From Methanosarcina barkeri MS (GTDB lineage: Archaea > Halobacteriota > Methanosarcinia > Methanosarcinales > Methanosarcinaceae), in NCBI RefSeq assembly GCF_000970025.1, contig NZ_CP009528.1:1599168-1663167 (forward strand): DNA of 64,000 nt, given 5' to 3'. Below, piece by piece: positions 8,318 to 15,852 of the stretch (its first letter is position 1; each line of letters starts with the position of its first letter). The position numbers and the translations under genes were made by a program. A model generated the notes under the pieces. It saw only the letters and a list, made by a program, of their open reading frames with translations. It did not search any database and was not told the DNA's origin.

Positions 8318-8600
8318 TGTAAGAAGCCCTCCGCAGGGCCTTTTTGATAAAAAGTGATCTTTCCCCTTTTGGGAGGGGTTTTCTGATTGAAAATAAACTT
8401 TTCTTCCAGTTCAATTCAGTTAAAATATATTTTTCCGGCCGGCGGACTGCTGGAATCTTCCCCAAATACGGTTGTTAAGAAAAGTGAAATCAAAAACCTG
8501 CGAATTTTGTAGATTCAAACGAAGTTTATAAGGAGCCCGCTGCAGGTCTTTTTTGATAAAAGTGATCTTTTTCTTTTGGGGAGATTTTTATGATCATTTA
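8318..8600 (+). repeat. Dispersed repeat, copies 4 and 5
   Basis: One complete unit (block B at about 8320-8400, block A at about 8415-8475) is followed by a further block B (GGAGCCCGCTGCAGGTCTTTTTTG, read with one interruption) running up to the hepT stop. Same orientation as neighbouring copies. Confidence 0.7.
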
Positions 8601-8945
8601 CATCTCGTCCAATATACGTTTGATATCAGGCTTTGCTTCGGGAATACCCTCTTTAACGGATAGCCAGACTACTTTTAGGTTCACTCCGAAGTAAGCATGA
8701 ATCAATTTGTCTCGTATCCCTGCCAGATCTTTCCAAGGAACGGAAGGATATTTTTCACGTATTTCAAATGGGACATTCTTTGTTGCTTCGCCAATGATCT
8801 CTAGAGCCCTAACTACTGCAAACTGCGTTTTACGATCTTCGGTAAATTCTTCAAATGTCCAGCCGTTGATAAATTCTTCTGCTGCTTCCATTGCATCATA
8901 GATATCCTGGATATAGTCTTTTACTTCACGAATTTTAATCCCTCT
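8598..8945 (-). CDS. hepT: HepT-like HEPN-domain toxin (RNase)
   Basis: A DUF86/HEPN protein with the RNase signature RDKLIHAYFG (Rx4H). It pairs with the nucleotidyltransferase gene just upstream to form a HEPN-MNT toxin-antitoxin module, in which the nucleotidyltransferase modifies and silences the HEPN protein. The first ATG is at 8891, but the homologous reading frame extends upstream through IKIREVKDYIQDIYDAMEAA, the usual first helix. That extension is in the same frame as the upstream gene and begins directly after its TGA, with no ATG, GTG or TTG in frame. An ATT start, a lost start codon, or a shortened protein from 8891 (97 residues) are the possibilities. I give the extended limits. 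Confidence 0.8.
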   Translation of the reverse strand, partial: RGIKIREVKDYIQDIYDAMEAAEEFINGWTFEEFTEDRKTQFAVVRALEIIGEATKNVPFEIREKYPSVPWKDLAGIRDKLIHAYFGVNLKVVWLSVKEGIPEAKPDIKRILDEM

Positions 8946-9251
8946 TCAAACAGCTTCAACTTCACTCAGGATATGTTTACCTATATTCGGCTTCAGTGCA
9001 TCTTTCATAACAAGGTCTACCTTAATACCCAGAGCATCCGAAAGGTAGTTTTCAAGATTGACAAATTTAAAAATAGTAGGAGTCTTGCTGAACTCAACGA
9101 GTATGTCCAGATCACTTCCTGATTTTTGCTCCCCCCTTATGTAAGACCCAAAAATTCCCAGGTAGCTGACGTGGTACTTTTCTTTAAGCTCAGGGAGCAT
9201 CTCATGGAGTTTCTGGATGTAAGTGTCAGCTTCTTTTCGGTTTTCCGGCAT
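8946..9251 (-). CDS. mntA: MntA-like minimal nucleotidyltransferase, antitoxin of HepT
   Basis: A 101-residue nucleotidyltransferase of the MNT group. The active-site pattern is GIFGSYIRGEQKSGSDLDIL, with the GSY...SDxD motif intact; a third acidic residue occurs in KVDLVMKD. In the family these proteins AMPylate a tyrosine next to the HEPN active site of the cognate toxin; HepT here has the matching HAYFG. The gene precedes hepT and shares its reading frame, separated by a single TGA. It is probably co-transcribed and possibly translationally coupled. Confidence 0.9.
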   Translation of the reverse strand: MPENRKEADTYIQKLHEMLPELKEKYHVSYLGIFGSYIRGEQKSGSDLDILVEFSKTPTIFKFVNLENYLSDALGIKVDLVMKDALKPNIGKHILSEVEAV

Positions 9252-9364
9252 TTTTTCAGGCTCTATTTAGTTTCTTTTTGAGATAATATAGTATTTTGCG
9301 GTTGTAGTATTTATAATTACTAAAGAAGGAGGGTGAAATCTTCTTTACATTCAACTCAATTAAA

Positions 9365-9542
9365 GGCTCTTCGCTGCTTTGTATGGGTTGAAAATAATTG
9401 GCTAGTTAGAAAGTATTCCGATCAAATATGAGAACATCAAACATGAATGTGATTTTCAAAAAAACTGTTTTCATATCTGATATATACTACTTCAATATCT
9501 AGAAGCTAAATGCAAGTTACCCACTCGAAATAGCGAAGAGCC
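9365..9542. repeat. MITE family 4, copy 2, with 8-bp target duplication
   Basis: A 178-bp element with ends GGCTCTTCGCTG and TAGCGAAGAGCC, flanked by CAATTAAA on both sides (9357-9364 and 9543-9550). The right duplication is part of block A of a dispersed repeat, so the element split that repeat. It is homologous in inverted orientation to the copy at 45912-46118. Confidence 0.85.
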
Positions 9543-9703
9543 CAATTAAAATATATTTCTCCGGCCGGCGGACACTGGAATCTTCCCCGAAAACGTTTGT
9601 AGATATTGAAAAACTGAAAACCTGTAAGTTTTCTAAATTTAAAAGAGTTTATAAGGAGCCCGTCACAGGGCCTTTTTGATAAAAGTGATCTTCCCCTTTT
9701 GGG

Positions 9704-9984
9704 ACTCAGTTCCAAAATCTAGTGATGAATGTATAACTAAAAATCACTAGTGTCGAGTCAATCGTCAAGGATTCAATGATCCCGAATAATTGCAATCGAT
9801 TTTATACGACATTTTGTGTTTGACTCAACACTAGATTTTGGAACTGATTACAATCCTTGTGATTATGCTTATAGATTGAAGGCTTCACATATCGAATATT
9901 AATTTTTATTGGAGACTGAATTCTTTTTAAGAATTTAGATTTTCAATCACGAAATTAAAAAATCACTAGATTTTGGAACAGAGT
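9704..9984. repeat. MITE family 1, copy 2, with 10-bp target duplication
   Basis: Ends ACTCAGTTCCAAAATCTAGT and ACTAGATTTTGGAACAGAGT are near-perfect inverted repeats. CCCTTTTGGG occurs on both sides (9694-9703 and 9985-9994), a target duplication created in the middle of a dispersed repeat. It contains an 80-bp family 2 element; without it the element is about 197 bp. Confidence 0.85.
9751..9830. repeat. MITE family 2 (80 bp), copy 1
   Basis: Begins TGTCGAGTCAA and ends TTGACTCAACA, flanked by CTAG on both sides (9747-9750 and 9831-9834). About 92% identical over the same 80 bp to the copy at 38743-38822, which is flanked by GTAG on both sides. The consistent 4-bp NTAG duplication marks it as a very small transposed element. 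Confidence 0.85.
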
Positions 9985-10111
9985 CCCTTTTGGGAGGATT
10001 TTATGATTGAATATGAAAACCTGGTAACCAATTATGTTCCACTAAATCTGTCTGAAAGTAGATCCTCTTACCCATAACAATTTAAGTAAAAAAGCCTTAT
10101 AACCGATATTT

Positions 10112-10330
10112 ATGCGGTTCAAAATTATCCTTGAGGAAGATGAAGAAGTAGGCGGATTTATTGCCAGTTGCCCGGCTTTAACAGGCTGTTTTTCACAGGG
10201 AGATACGGTAGAAAAAGCTATTGAAAATATTAAAGAAGCGATTCAGGCTTGTTTGGAATCTCTGGCGGAAGACGAACTACAGGAATGCATTGGGAAACCT
10301 TCCTGCAGAGTAGTTGATGTGGTTGCTTAA
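10112..10330 (+). CDS. hicB: HicB-like antitoxin
   Basis: A 72-residue HicB-type protein consisting of the truncated RNase H-like fold only: FKIILEEDEEVGGFIASCPA, then GCFSQGDTVEKAIENIKEAI. There is no C-terminal DNA-binding domain, as in many short HicB proteins. The stop codon overlaps the hicA start as TAATG, so the two are translationally coupled, with the antitoxin first. It would bind and neutralise the HicA RNase. Confidence 0.9.
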   Translation: MRFKIILEEDEEVGGFIASCPALTGCFSQGDTVEKAIENIKEAIQACLESLAEDELQECIGKPSCRVVDVVA

Positions 10331-10554
10331 TGTCTGGACTTCCTGTAATTTCCGGAATGCAGGCAATTAAAGCTTTTTCTAAAGCTGGCTGGCTCCCTCA
10401 CCGGCAGGTAGGAAGTCACGTTGTCCTGAGAAAAGAAGGCTCTAAAGTTACGCTGACCGTTCCGAAGCACAAAGAACTGAAACCGGGTCTTTTAAGAAAT
10501 TTGATAAAAGCTTCAGGACTGACAGTGGAAGAATTTGAAGCTCTTTTGAAGTAA
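10330..10554 (+). CDS. hicA: HicA-like mRNA interferase toxin
   Basis: A 74-residue double-stranded RNA-binding-fold toxin with the catalytic histidine in GSHVVLRKEG and the following basic strand VTLTVPKHKELKPG. The C-terminal helix (LLRNLIKASGLTVEEFEALL) is typical. In the family it cleaves mRNA in a translation-independent way when HicB is lost. The pair is complete and shows no sign of decay, unlike the DNA around it. Confidence 0.92.
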   Translation: MSGLPVISGMQAIKAFSKAGWLPHRQVGSHVVLRKEGSKVTLTVPKHKELKPGLLRNLIKASGLTVEEFEALLK

Positions 10555-10619
10555 GATTTTTGTGATTCAGCCGTTTTACTTCATGAGCTCACTTATGAAG
10601 GATCTCTTCTTTCCTCGAC

Positions 10620-10975
10620 ATATTAAATCAGTTGAAATATATTTTTTCTGCCGATGGTCTGCTGGAATCTACCTCAAATACATTTGTAGATATTGAAAAA
10701 CTGAAAACCTGTGAGTTTTCCAAATTTAAAGGAGGTTAGAAGGAGCCCGCCGCAGGGCCTTTTTGAAAAAAGTGATCTTTTCCTTTTGGGGAGATTTTTC
10801 TGATTAAAGTGAACCCTTCTCCACGTTCATTTCAGTTTTAATATATTTCTCCGGCCGGCGGACTGCTAAAATCTTCCCCGAGTACGTTTGTTAAGAAACG
10901 AGTTATGAAAAGTGAAAGTGAAAACTTCGTGATTTTTGTATCTTTATAAGGGGCATTTTACAGGGCTTCATTAGA
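10620..10975 (+). repeat. Dispersed repeat, copies 7 and 8 in tandem
   Basis: A degenerate block A at about 10625-10690, block B (AGGAGCCCGCCGCAGGGCC) at about 10740-10805, block A again (TTAATATATTTCTCCGGCCG) at about 10838-10895, then a variant B ending AGGGCTTCATTAGATTCAGC. It fills most of the DNA between hicA and the next MITE. Confidence 0.7.
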
Positions 10976-11047
10976 TTCAGCGATTCTGTGAATAAAATGG
11001 GTAGAGAATATTATAATTTACAGAGCTTTCGTTACATTGCCAAATAT

Positions 11048-11183
11048 GGCAGTGTCTCAAATTTGCTGTAAATTTGAAGTCAAGTTTTTGCATAGTATGG
11101 AGAAAATTGATCTGCCGATACGGAATTTTCTACCCAATAACTTATTGAGATTTGTGATTTTACAGAAAAATTGGCACACTGCC
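11048..11183. repeat. MITE-like element, GGCAGTGT family, copy 2
   Basis: 136 bp with ends GGCAGTGTCTCAAATTTGCT and AAATTGGCACACTGCC. It shares GTAAATTTGAAGTCAAG and the TTTTACA..AAAATTGG end with the copy at 33886. It is non-coding and lies between repeat copies and the PIN-like gene. Confidence 0.7.
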
Positions 11184-11250
11184 AATTTGTCACTATTCCT
11201 CACTTAACCGAAGACGTATGAAGGAGAATCTAAATTATCTATTTCTAAAG

Positions 11251-11700
11251 TCATTTATTCAATTCCAATAATCCAGCAGAAATATCTAATAACTTGATAT
11301 CAGCACTATCTAGACAAACCTGTGCCGTTCTAAAATGATATTCTTGGGCAATCAATATTCCATTGTTCATTTTGAGAGCAACTTGAACATAAACCACATC
11401 CTTTTTACCAAAATCTCTGCTTTGGATCAATCTCTCAATACATATTGGGATTTCCGCGTCTGCTTTTACCTTTTTCCATTTTTTCTCAACGATGGTGAAC
11501 CATTCTTTGAGGAATCTTCCATTGCCTTCAATAGGCATTTCTGCGTTTGGGATTTTACATGTGAGTAATCTCTTGTATTCTTTTAAGATTTCTTTGGATA
11601 TTTTTAGATTATGTTCTTTTACATTTTCAAGTAATTTCTTTGCCTCCTTGTTCCCCCTACAGACTTCTCCCAGTATGTTGGCATCTAATACTAGCTCCAT
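11251..11700 (-). CDS. PIN-like protein paired with an ABC-type ATPase
   Basis: A 149-residue protein whose start LVLDANILGE matches the first acidic motif of PIN-domain nucleases; a later KKDVVYVQVAL supplies another Asp in the expected place. The position of the last canonical acid reads ILIAQEYHF, so the active site may be altered. PIN domains cleave RNA. The start codon comes only 3 nt after the stop of the ATPase gene, with GGGTG just before it, so the two are translationally coupled. The paired gene organisation resembles ATPase-plus-nuclease anti-phage modules. The fold call is moderate. Confidence 0.7.
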   Translation of the reverse strand: MELVLDANILGEVCRGNKEAKKLLENVKEHNLKISKEILKEYKRLLTCKIPNAEMPIEGNGRFLKEWFTIVEKKWKKVKADAEIPICIERLIQSRDFGKKDVVYVQVALKMNNGILIAQEYHFRTAQVCLDSADIKLLDISAGLLELNK

Positions 11701-11703
11701 TTT

Positions 11704-13017
11704 TCACCCTTCATCCATTTTGTCAAATACAATATCTGTCCTTTCTACAACTTCATTGAATCGTTCTTCAAAGAATCCTTCGGGGAAATTCACCATTTGA
11801 CCGTCTTCATTTATATCTATTCTTAAAATTTTTGTTCCATCAGTTGATGGATCAAAATAATATATGGCTACATCATCTGGAGATATATCGCCCTTCACAA
11901 CATGGGTGCAAACACGCGATATAATAAGATCGCTATGTGTCTCAACAATTATCGATTTTTTTAAATTATTTACACTATCTACTAACAAATCTCCCATAGA
12001 TGCCTGACCCTTCGGATGTAAATGGATTTCTGGTTGTTCAATAAGAAGCGTTGAACTATCTGGATTAAAACATTCTACAATAATTGGGAGAAGTTGTGAG
12101 ACTCCAAAACCAACATCAGCTATGGTGACCCAAGTACCTGTGTGATAATCCTTTAACAGAATCTCATACCTCCTAGAACCTTTTCTTAGTTCTTCCAGTT
12201 TAAATTCAGAAGAAATATTAAACTCTTTAAACCATTTTTTTACTAAGAAACGCATTTCTTTTGATAGAAGAATCTCATCAACGGCCCATTGTCCATATTT
12301 TCCTACTTCGTGTGGCGCTGCTCCACTTTGTGTATAGAGACGTTTAGGTTCAGTTCTAGAAGGTCCAATGTGAGACATGCTTCTAAAAAAAGCATCTAAG
12401 TCCCTATTCGCTTCATTACTTACTATGAAAGGCTGAAGATATCTTTGCCCATTTTTGAGATGTTTATCGTTATCTAACAGTTTGACGGGAATAAATTGTG
12501 AGATATTCTTCCTATAAACGGATATCTTTCCTGCAAAAATATCTGGCTTCTCTATAGTAAAGGAGTATTTGTTTTTTCCAAGCCAGCTGACATTAAAAGA
12601 AACTAGTTTTTCCTTTATTTCATTTGTTTTATATTCATTATATGAATATTTATTAAGGATTATTTCTCCCGCGTAAAATCCTCTTTTCACCAGTTTATAC
12701 ACAAACTTATAGCGTTTAAGTAACGAATCTTCAGAATTATACGAATTCGATCCCACATCAAATTCTATCTCAAGTTCTTGTTTTTCATCATGGTTCCAGA
12801 TTATGTCTTTGTATGAACCTAAATCAATATAGTCTTGAAGGATAAGAGGAGTATTTTCATCAGAACTTTTTACAGTTTGTTTTAATGCCAGTAACACCTG
12901 AAAAGCACTTGATTTTCCCGAGCTGTTAGGGCCTACAAAAAATGTAATAGGTTTTATGTCCAGTGAGTCAATATTTTTCAATGCTTTAAAATTTTTAATT
13001 TTTATTCTTTTTAACAT
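11704..13017 (-). CDS. AAA/ABC-type ATPase, DUF3696-like, defence-associated family
   Basis: A soluble ATPase of about 437 residues related to OLD/SMC-like proteins. Walker A is GPNSSGKSSAF near residue 30, a Q-loop-region GSYKDIIW follows, and Walker B is LLIEQPEIHLHPKGQ with the catalytic Glu. A switch histidine lies in IIVETHSDLI. The C-terminal FPEGFFEERFNEV matches the DUF3696 tail. Such ATPases recur in anti-phage systems, where they hold a nuclease partner inactive until infection; the coupled PIN-like gene would be that partner here. The start chosen is the ATG preceded by GGTGGG at 13017, giving MLKRIKIKNFKAL; an upstream in-frame ATG at 13038 is less likely. Confidence 0.9.
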   Translation of the reverse strand: MLKRIKIKNFKALKNIDSLDIKPITFFVGPNSSGKSSAFQVLLALKQTVKSSDENTPLILQDYIDLGSYKDIIWNHDEKQELEIEFDVGSNSYNSEDSLLKRYKFVYKLVKRGFYAGEIILNKYSYNEYKTNEIKEKLVSFNVSWLGKNKYSFTIEKPDIFAGKISVYRKNISQFIPVKLLDNDKHLKNGQRYLQPFIVSNEANRDLDAFFRSMSHIGPSRTEPKRLYTQSGAAPHEVGKYGQWAVDEILLSKEMRFLVKKWFKEFNISSEFKLEELRKGSRRYEILLKDYHTGTWVTIADVGFGVSQLLPIIVECFNPDSSTLLIEQPEIHLHPKGQASMGDLLVDSVNNLKKSIIVETHSDLIISRVCTHVVKGDISPDDVAIYYFDPSTDGTKILRIDINEDGQMVNFPEGFFEERFNEVVERTDIVFDKMDEG

Positions 13018-13403
13018 TGTCCCACCATGAAATTCCAAACTTTTTAGTCACTCTTTTACCTAGTATTTTTTTATGTATGTGCTTAAACAGTTACTATTAT
13101 TAAACTATTTTGAAATTATTACAAAATTTGTAATTTAAGATATGATTCTTTTCTGTATAAAATCAAATACTTTCTGTCTAGTCTTTAGTAGCCTTTACAT
13201 TTAATAAGTCTTAAACAATTTGACAGAAGTATACATTTTATAATGTATAAATAGGCTTCAGGCTTTTGTTTTCTTCATATAATTTAAATTTATCTCGTGT
13301 GTTTGTTGAATTTTGAAATTCTTCATTTTACCACAAGTAATGTGTCAATGCAAAGTGTTTTTTGTAAGAAAATACTGTATTAATTAATAGTTTATGTCAA
13401 ATT
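13018..13403. other. Intergenic, no gene recognised
   Basis: Very AT-rich DNA upstream of the ATPase gene; it must contain that gene's promoter. A short inverted repeat ATACATTTTATAATGTAT is centred near 13240. Nothing else is recognisable up to the argG fragment. Confidence 0.5.
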
Positions 13404-13612
13404 AGAGATACATCCTCACTTGGAACCCATGATACTTCGCAACCTCTTCTGAGTCCTTCTGGTAAATGGTCTGGCTGTCAAACGAAACCAGGTCCTCGGA
13501 ATAAAGTGCATTCGGTGAGCTGCGGGCAAGGATTGTAAGTGCGCTTTTGTAGAACCTGACTTTCACCATACCTGTGACCCTTTCCTGGGACTTGTCGATA
13601 ATTCATTTTAAA
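13404..13612 (-). pseudogene. Displaced duplicate of the argG 3' end
   Basis: About 200 bp align with the last ~65 codons of the real argG (19330-19530) at roughly 89% identity, in the same orientation. Shared stretches include GTCTGGCTGTCAAACGAAAC and CATTCGGTGAGCTGCGGGCA. The frame still encodes [20 protein letters not shown] but ends early (RMYL, then stop) instead of [10 protein letters not shown]. The match stops abruptly at CTTGTCGATA, where a dispersed repeat begins. It cannot encode a functional product. Confidence 0.9.
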
Positions 13613-13800
13613 TATATTTATCCTGCCGGCGGTCTGCTTAAATCTACCCCCGAATACGTTTGTTAAGATAATGTTAAGAAAAACGAAATTGACAAACCCG
13701 CGATTTTCGCAGCTTTATAAGGGGCACTTTGCAGGGCTTCTTTAGATTAAGCGATTCTTTTTTCATCCGGAAGATTCTCTGATTCAAGCGAAATTTTTCA
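13613..13800 (+). repeat. Dispersed repeat, copy 9
   Basis: Block A (AAATATATTTATCCTGCCGGCGG, split here as AAATATATTTATCC + TGCCGGCGG) joined directly to the argG fragment, then the variant B (CCCGCGATTTTCGCAGC, AGGGCTTCTTTAGATTAAGC). Confidence 0.7.
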
Positions 13801-13867
13801 GGTGAGTTATATATTAAGGAAAAAACATCAGAATCAGGCTTGTGAATACGAAATGAAAATATTCTTC

Positions 13868-13995
13868 CATCACTAAATCAGTTAAAATATATTTTCCTGC
13901 AGGTAGTCTGCTCAAATCTTTCCGGAATACATTTGTAGAAAAATGTAAAATAAAAAATATGTGCTCTTTTGCTGATTTATAAGGCATATTTTCAA
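13868..13995 (+). repeat. Dispersed repeat, copy 10
   Basis: Block A starting AAATCAGTTAAAATATATTT and reading on to CTGCTCAAATCTTTCCGG. It is followed by a shortened variant B with TGCTGATTTATAAGGCATAT. It lies just beyond the 3' end of the Cap15-like gene. Confidence 0.65.
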
Positions 13996-14036
13996 ACAAG
14001 CCTTTTGTATTCTTTATTCAATTTAATTTTATGTAA

Positions 14037-14621
14037 TTATTTTTTTCTTTCCAAAAATATTTCTCCATGAGTTTGCCTATCCTTACAAGTGAAATAGCTT
14101 CCCTCAAGTCGATCAATTTCATCAAAATCTAAAAAAGTAACTCCATAATGTTTGTGTAGAGTTGCGACAGAACTAGACAAAGGTTCATTGAAGTATTGGT
14201 ACACCAATCGAGCCTCTGACAACGATATCGAAGCAGTCTTGCTTTTTGATTTTGAATTACTAGTTTTCAAAACTATAGATATAGAACTCCAAGTCTGCTT
14301 AATGTTGACCTCTACATCGATTTCTTCTCCTTTGCCATAACTTGTTTTTATGCGGCCATTCCACTTTCCACTTAAATTTGGGATCTTGGAGAATTTAAGT
14401 TTCCATAAATATCTGTCATAAGAATAGAAAAAAATCATAAATACAATCGCAAAAAATGACATTTGAGGAATATATGGTATATGGCTAAAGTAAGGAAGGC
14501 TATTAAAATAATCTACAAACGAATTTAATAATTTAAGGATTACAATAGAAGTTATAAATGCTAAGCTTCCCATAGATCCTAATACTTTAATTCTGTTATT
14601 ATCAGTGGAATATGGATGCAT
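14037..14621 (-). CDS. cap15: Cap15-like CBASS effector (two membrane helices plus beta-barrel)
   Basis: A 194-residue membrane protein. Two N-terminal helices (about residues 16-36 and 53-73) are followed by a soluble domain starting LSGKWNGRIKTSYG and continuing VNIKQTWSSISIVLKTSNSK. This pattern of short strands matches the Cap15 cyclic-nucleotide-sensing beta-barrel, a minimal STING-like receptor. In CBASS, ligand binding makes Cap15 oligomerise and disrupt the inner membrane, killing the infected cell. The gene begins 5 nt after the stop of the CD-NTase gene, so the two form one transcript. The assignment rests on domain layout and motif, not on a search. Confidence 0.82.
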   Translation of the reverse strand: MHPYSTDNNRIKVLGSMGSLAFITSIVILKLLNSFVDYFNSLPYFSHIPYIPQMSFFAIVFMIFFYSYDRYLWKLKFSKIPNLSGKWNGRIKTSYGKGEEIDVEVNIKQTWSSISIVLKTSNSKSKSKTASISLSEARLVYQYFNEPLSSSVATLHKHYGVTFLDFDEIDRLEGSYFTCKDRQTHGEIFLERKK

Positions 14622-14626
14622 GATCT

Positions 14627-15553
14627 TTACCAGTTGTTCCAGAGGTTTATCGCCTTGTTGATGAAATTTTTAGCATTAGTCACAGACCATTGGTCGGGAG
14701 AGTTACCAAATAAATTTATTTGGCAATTCTGACACTTAAAAACTTTTATATCTTTGGAACTTAAGTATGATAAGATGTTATGAACAGTTTTTTGATGGCT
14801 TGATTCAAATTCAGAATTGGGAACATTATAAAGTAGACATTCGATGAAATATGAAGGAGCCTCATCTATTTTTATAATATTTTTATCTACAAGATGAGAT
14901 CTTATATTTTTGAAGATTCTGATTGTACTATTAAACATGCCGTTTGTTTGTTGACTCTTAGAAGTACCATTTTTATCATGGTATTTTGGGTAATTAATAA
15001 TCCACCTTCCATCAGTTGATCTAAATTTTATTCCTTCTATGTAATAATAATTATACGGACCTTTTTTATAATACCTCATTCTATAATGATAATGATCCCG
15101 AGCTTCAGAACGATTCACATATAATCGATGTTGCATACAAACAACAACGTCTGCATCTAAGTATGGAGTTTCTACATTTATGCATTTATTCCCCTCACTA
15201 ACAGTAAAACTACTCATATTTCTTAACGCTTTGATCACATCGTATCTAAACTGTTCCCATTGATATGATGATTTTGAAAGAAACTTTAATAGTAATTGTT
15301 TATCATTGTATGATAAATTGTCTAAATCTTGACTATAAAAGGAATTCAATTGTACAACAATGTCAACGTCACTATTACTTCGGACTGTAGTTGAATTTTT
15401 GTATGAGCCTTGTAGATAGATTTCATAGTTGGGTTTTCCATTCGGCCAATTATATATTTCCAATACTTTACGTATTGATTCATGGGCATCTTTAAATTTA
15501 GCCTGTGAACCAGGGTTAGCCCATATTTGCAACTGACTCTCAGGTATTACCAT
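14627..15553 (-). CDS. CBASS CD-NTase (cyclic oligonucleotide synthase)
   Basis: A 308-residue nucleotidyltransferase of the cGAS/DncV-like type. The catalytic core is LQGSYKNSTTVRSNSDVDIV, giving Gly49-Ser50 and Asp62/Asp64, with a third acid in YLDADVVV (about 133-135). On sensing phage it would make a cyclic di- or tri-nucleotide that activates the adjacent Cap15-like effector. The C-terminal region contains FKCQNCQINLFG, a CxxC that may bind a metal. No Cap2/Cap3 ubiquitin-like genes or HORMA/TRIP13 genes are present, so this is a minimal type I arrangement. The product nucleotide cannot be told from sequence. Confidence 0.88.
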   Translation of the reverse strand: MVIPESQLQIWANPGSQAKFKDAHESIRKVLEIYNWPNGKPNYEIYLQGSYKNSTTVRSNSDVDIVVQLNSFYSQDLDNLSYNDKQLLLKFLSKSSYQWEQFRYDVIKALRNMSSFTVSEGNKCINVETPYLDADVVVCMQHRLYVNRSEARDHYHYRMRYYKKGPYNYYYIEGIKFRSTDGRWIINYPKYHDKNGTSKSQQTNGMFNSTIRIFKNIRSHLVDKNIIKIDEAPSYFIECLLYNVPNSEFESSHQKTVHNILSYLSSKDIKVFKCQNCQINLFGNSPDQWSVTNAKNFINKAINLWNNW

Positions 15554-15711
15554 GATATATAATCCTAAATTTATGGTTGTAAATATGAAAGAATATATAA
15601 ATTGTATTTCTACAAAATATAGTAAATTAAATTCAATAGTTATATATCGAATGTAGTATTTAATTTATCTACTTCAATTTTCAACCAGTCATTTAGAATC
15701 TTCCCCTATCA

Positions 15712-15832
15712 ACAATTCACTTAAAATATATGTTTCCTGCCGGTGGTCTGCTGGAATCTTCCCCGGGTACGTTTGTAAAAAAAGAGAAACTAATAACTCA
15801 CGATTTTGTATATTTTGCAGGAGCTCTTTATT
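15712..15832 (+). repeat. Dispersed repeat, copy 11
   Basis: Block A (ATTCACTTAAAATATATGTT, then CTGCTGGAATCTTCCCCGGG) and a shortened variant B ending TTGCAGGAGCTC. It lies between the CD-NTase gene and the 3' end of the next membrane protein gene. Confidence 0.65.
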
Positions 15833-15852
15833 TCAATTTGCTATTTTTGATA

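Larger units (their letters stand above)
9543..10010 (+). repeat. Dispersed repeat, copy 6, split by MITEs
   Basis: Block A (AAAATATATTTCTCCGGCCGG) and block B (GGAGCCCGTCACAGGGCC) are intact up to CCCCTTTTGGG. A family 1 MITE then interrupts, and the repeat resumes as CCCTTTTGGGAGGATTTTAT. Its upstream tail (ATCTTCTTTACATTCAACTC) lies on the far side of the family 4 MITE. Confidence 0.75.

Noticed and set aside
8946-8948. TGA between mntA and hepT as selenocysteine or pyrrolysine-type recoding
   Set aside because: Pyrrolysine uses TAG, and separate MNT and HEPN proteins are the known form; the missing hepT start is reported as a separate question.
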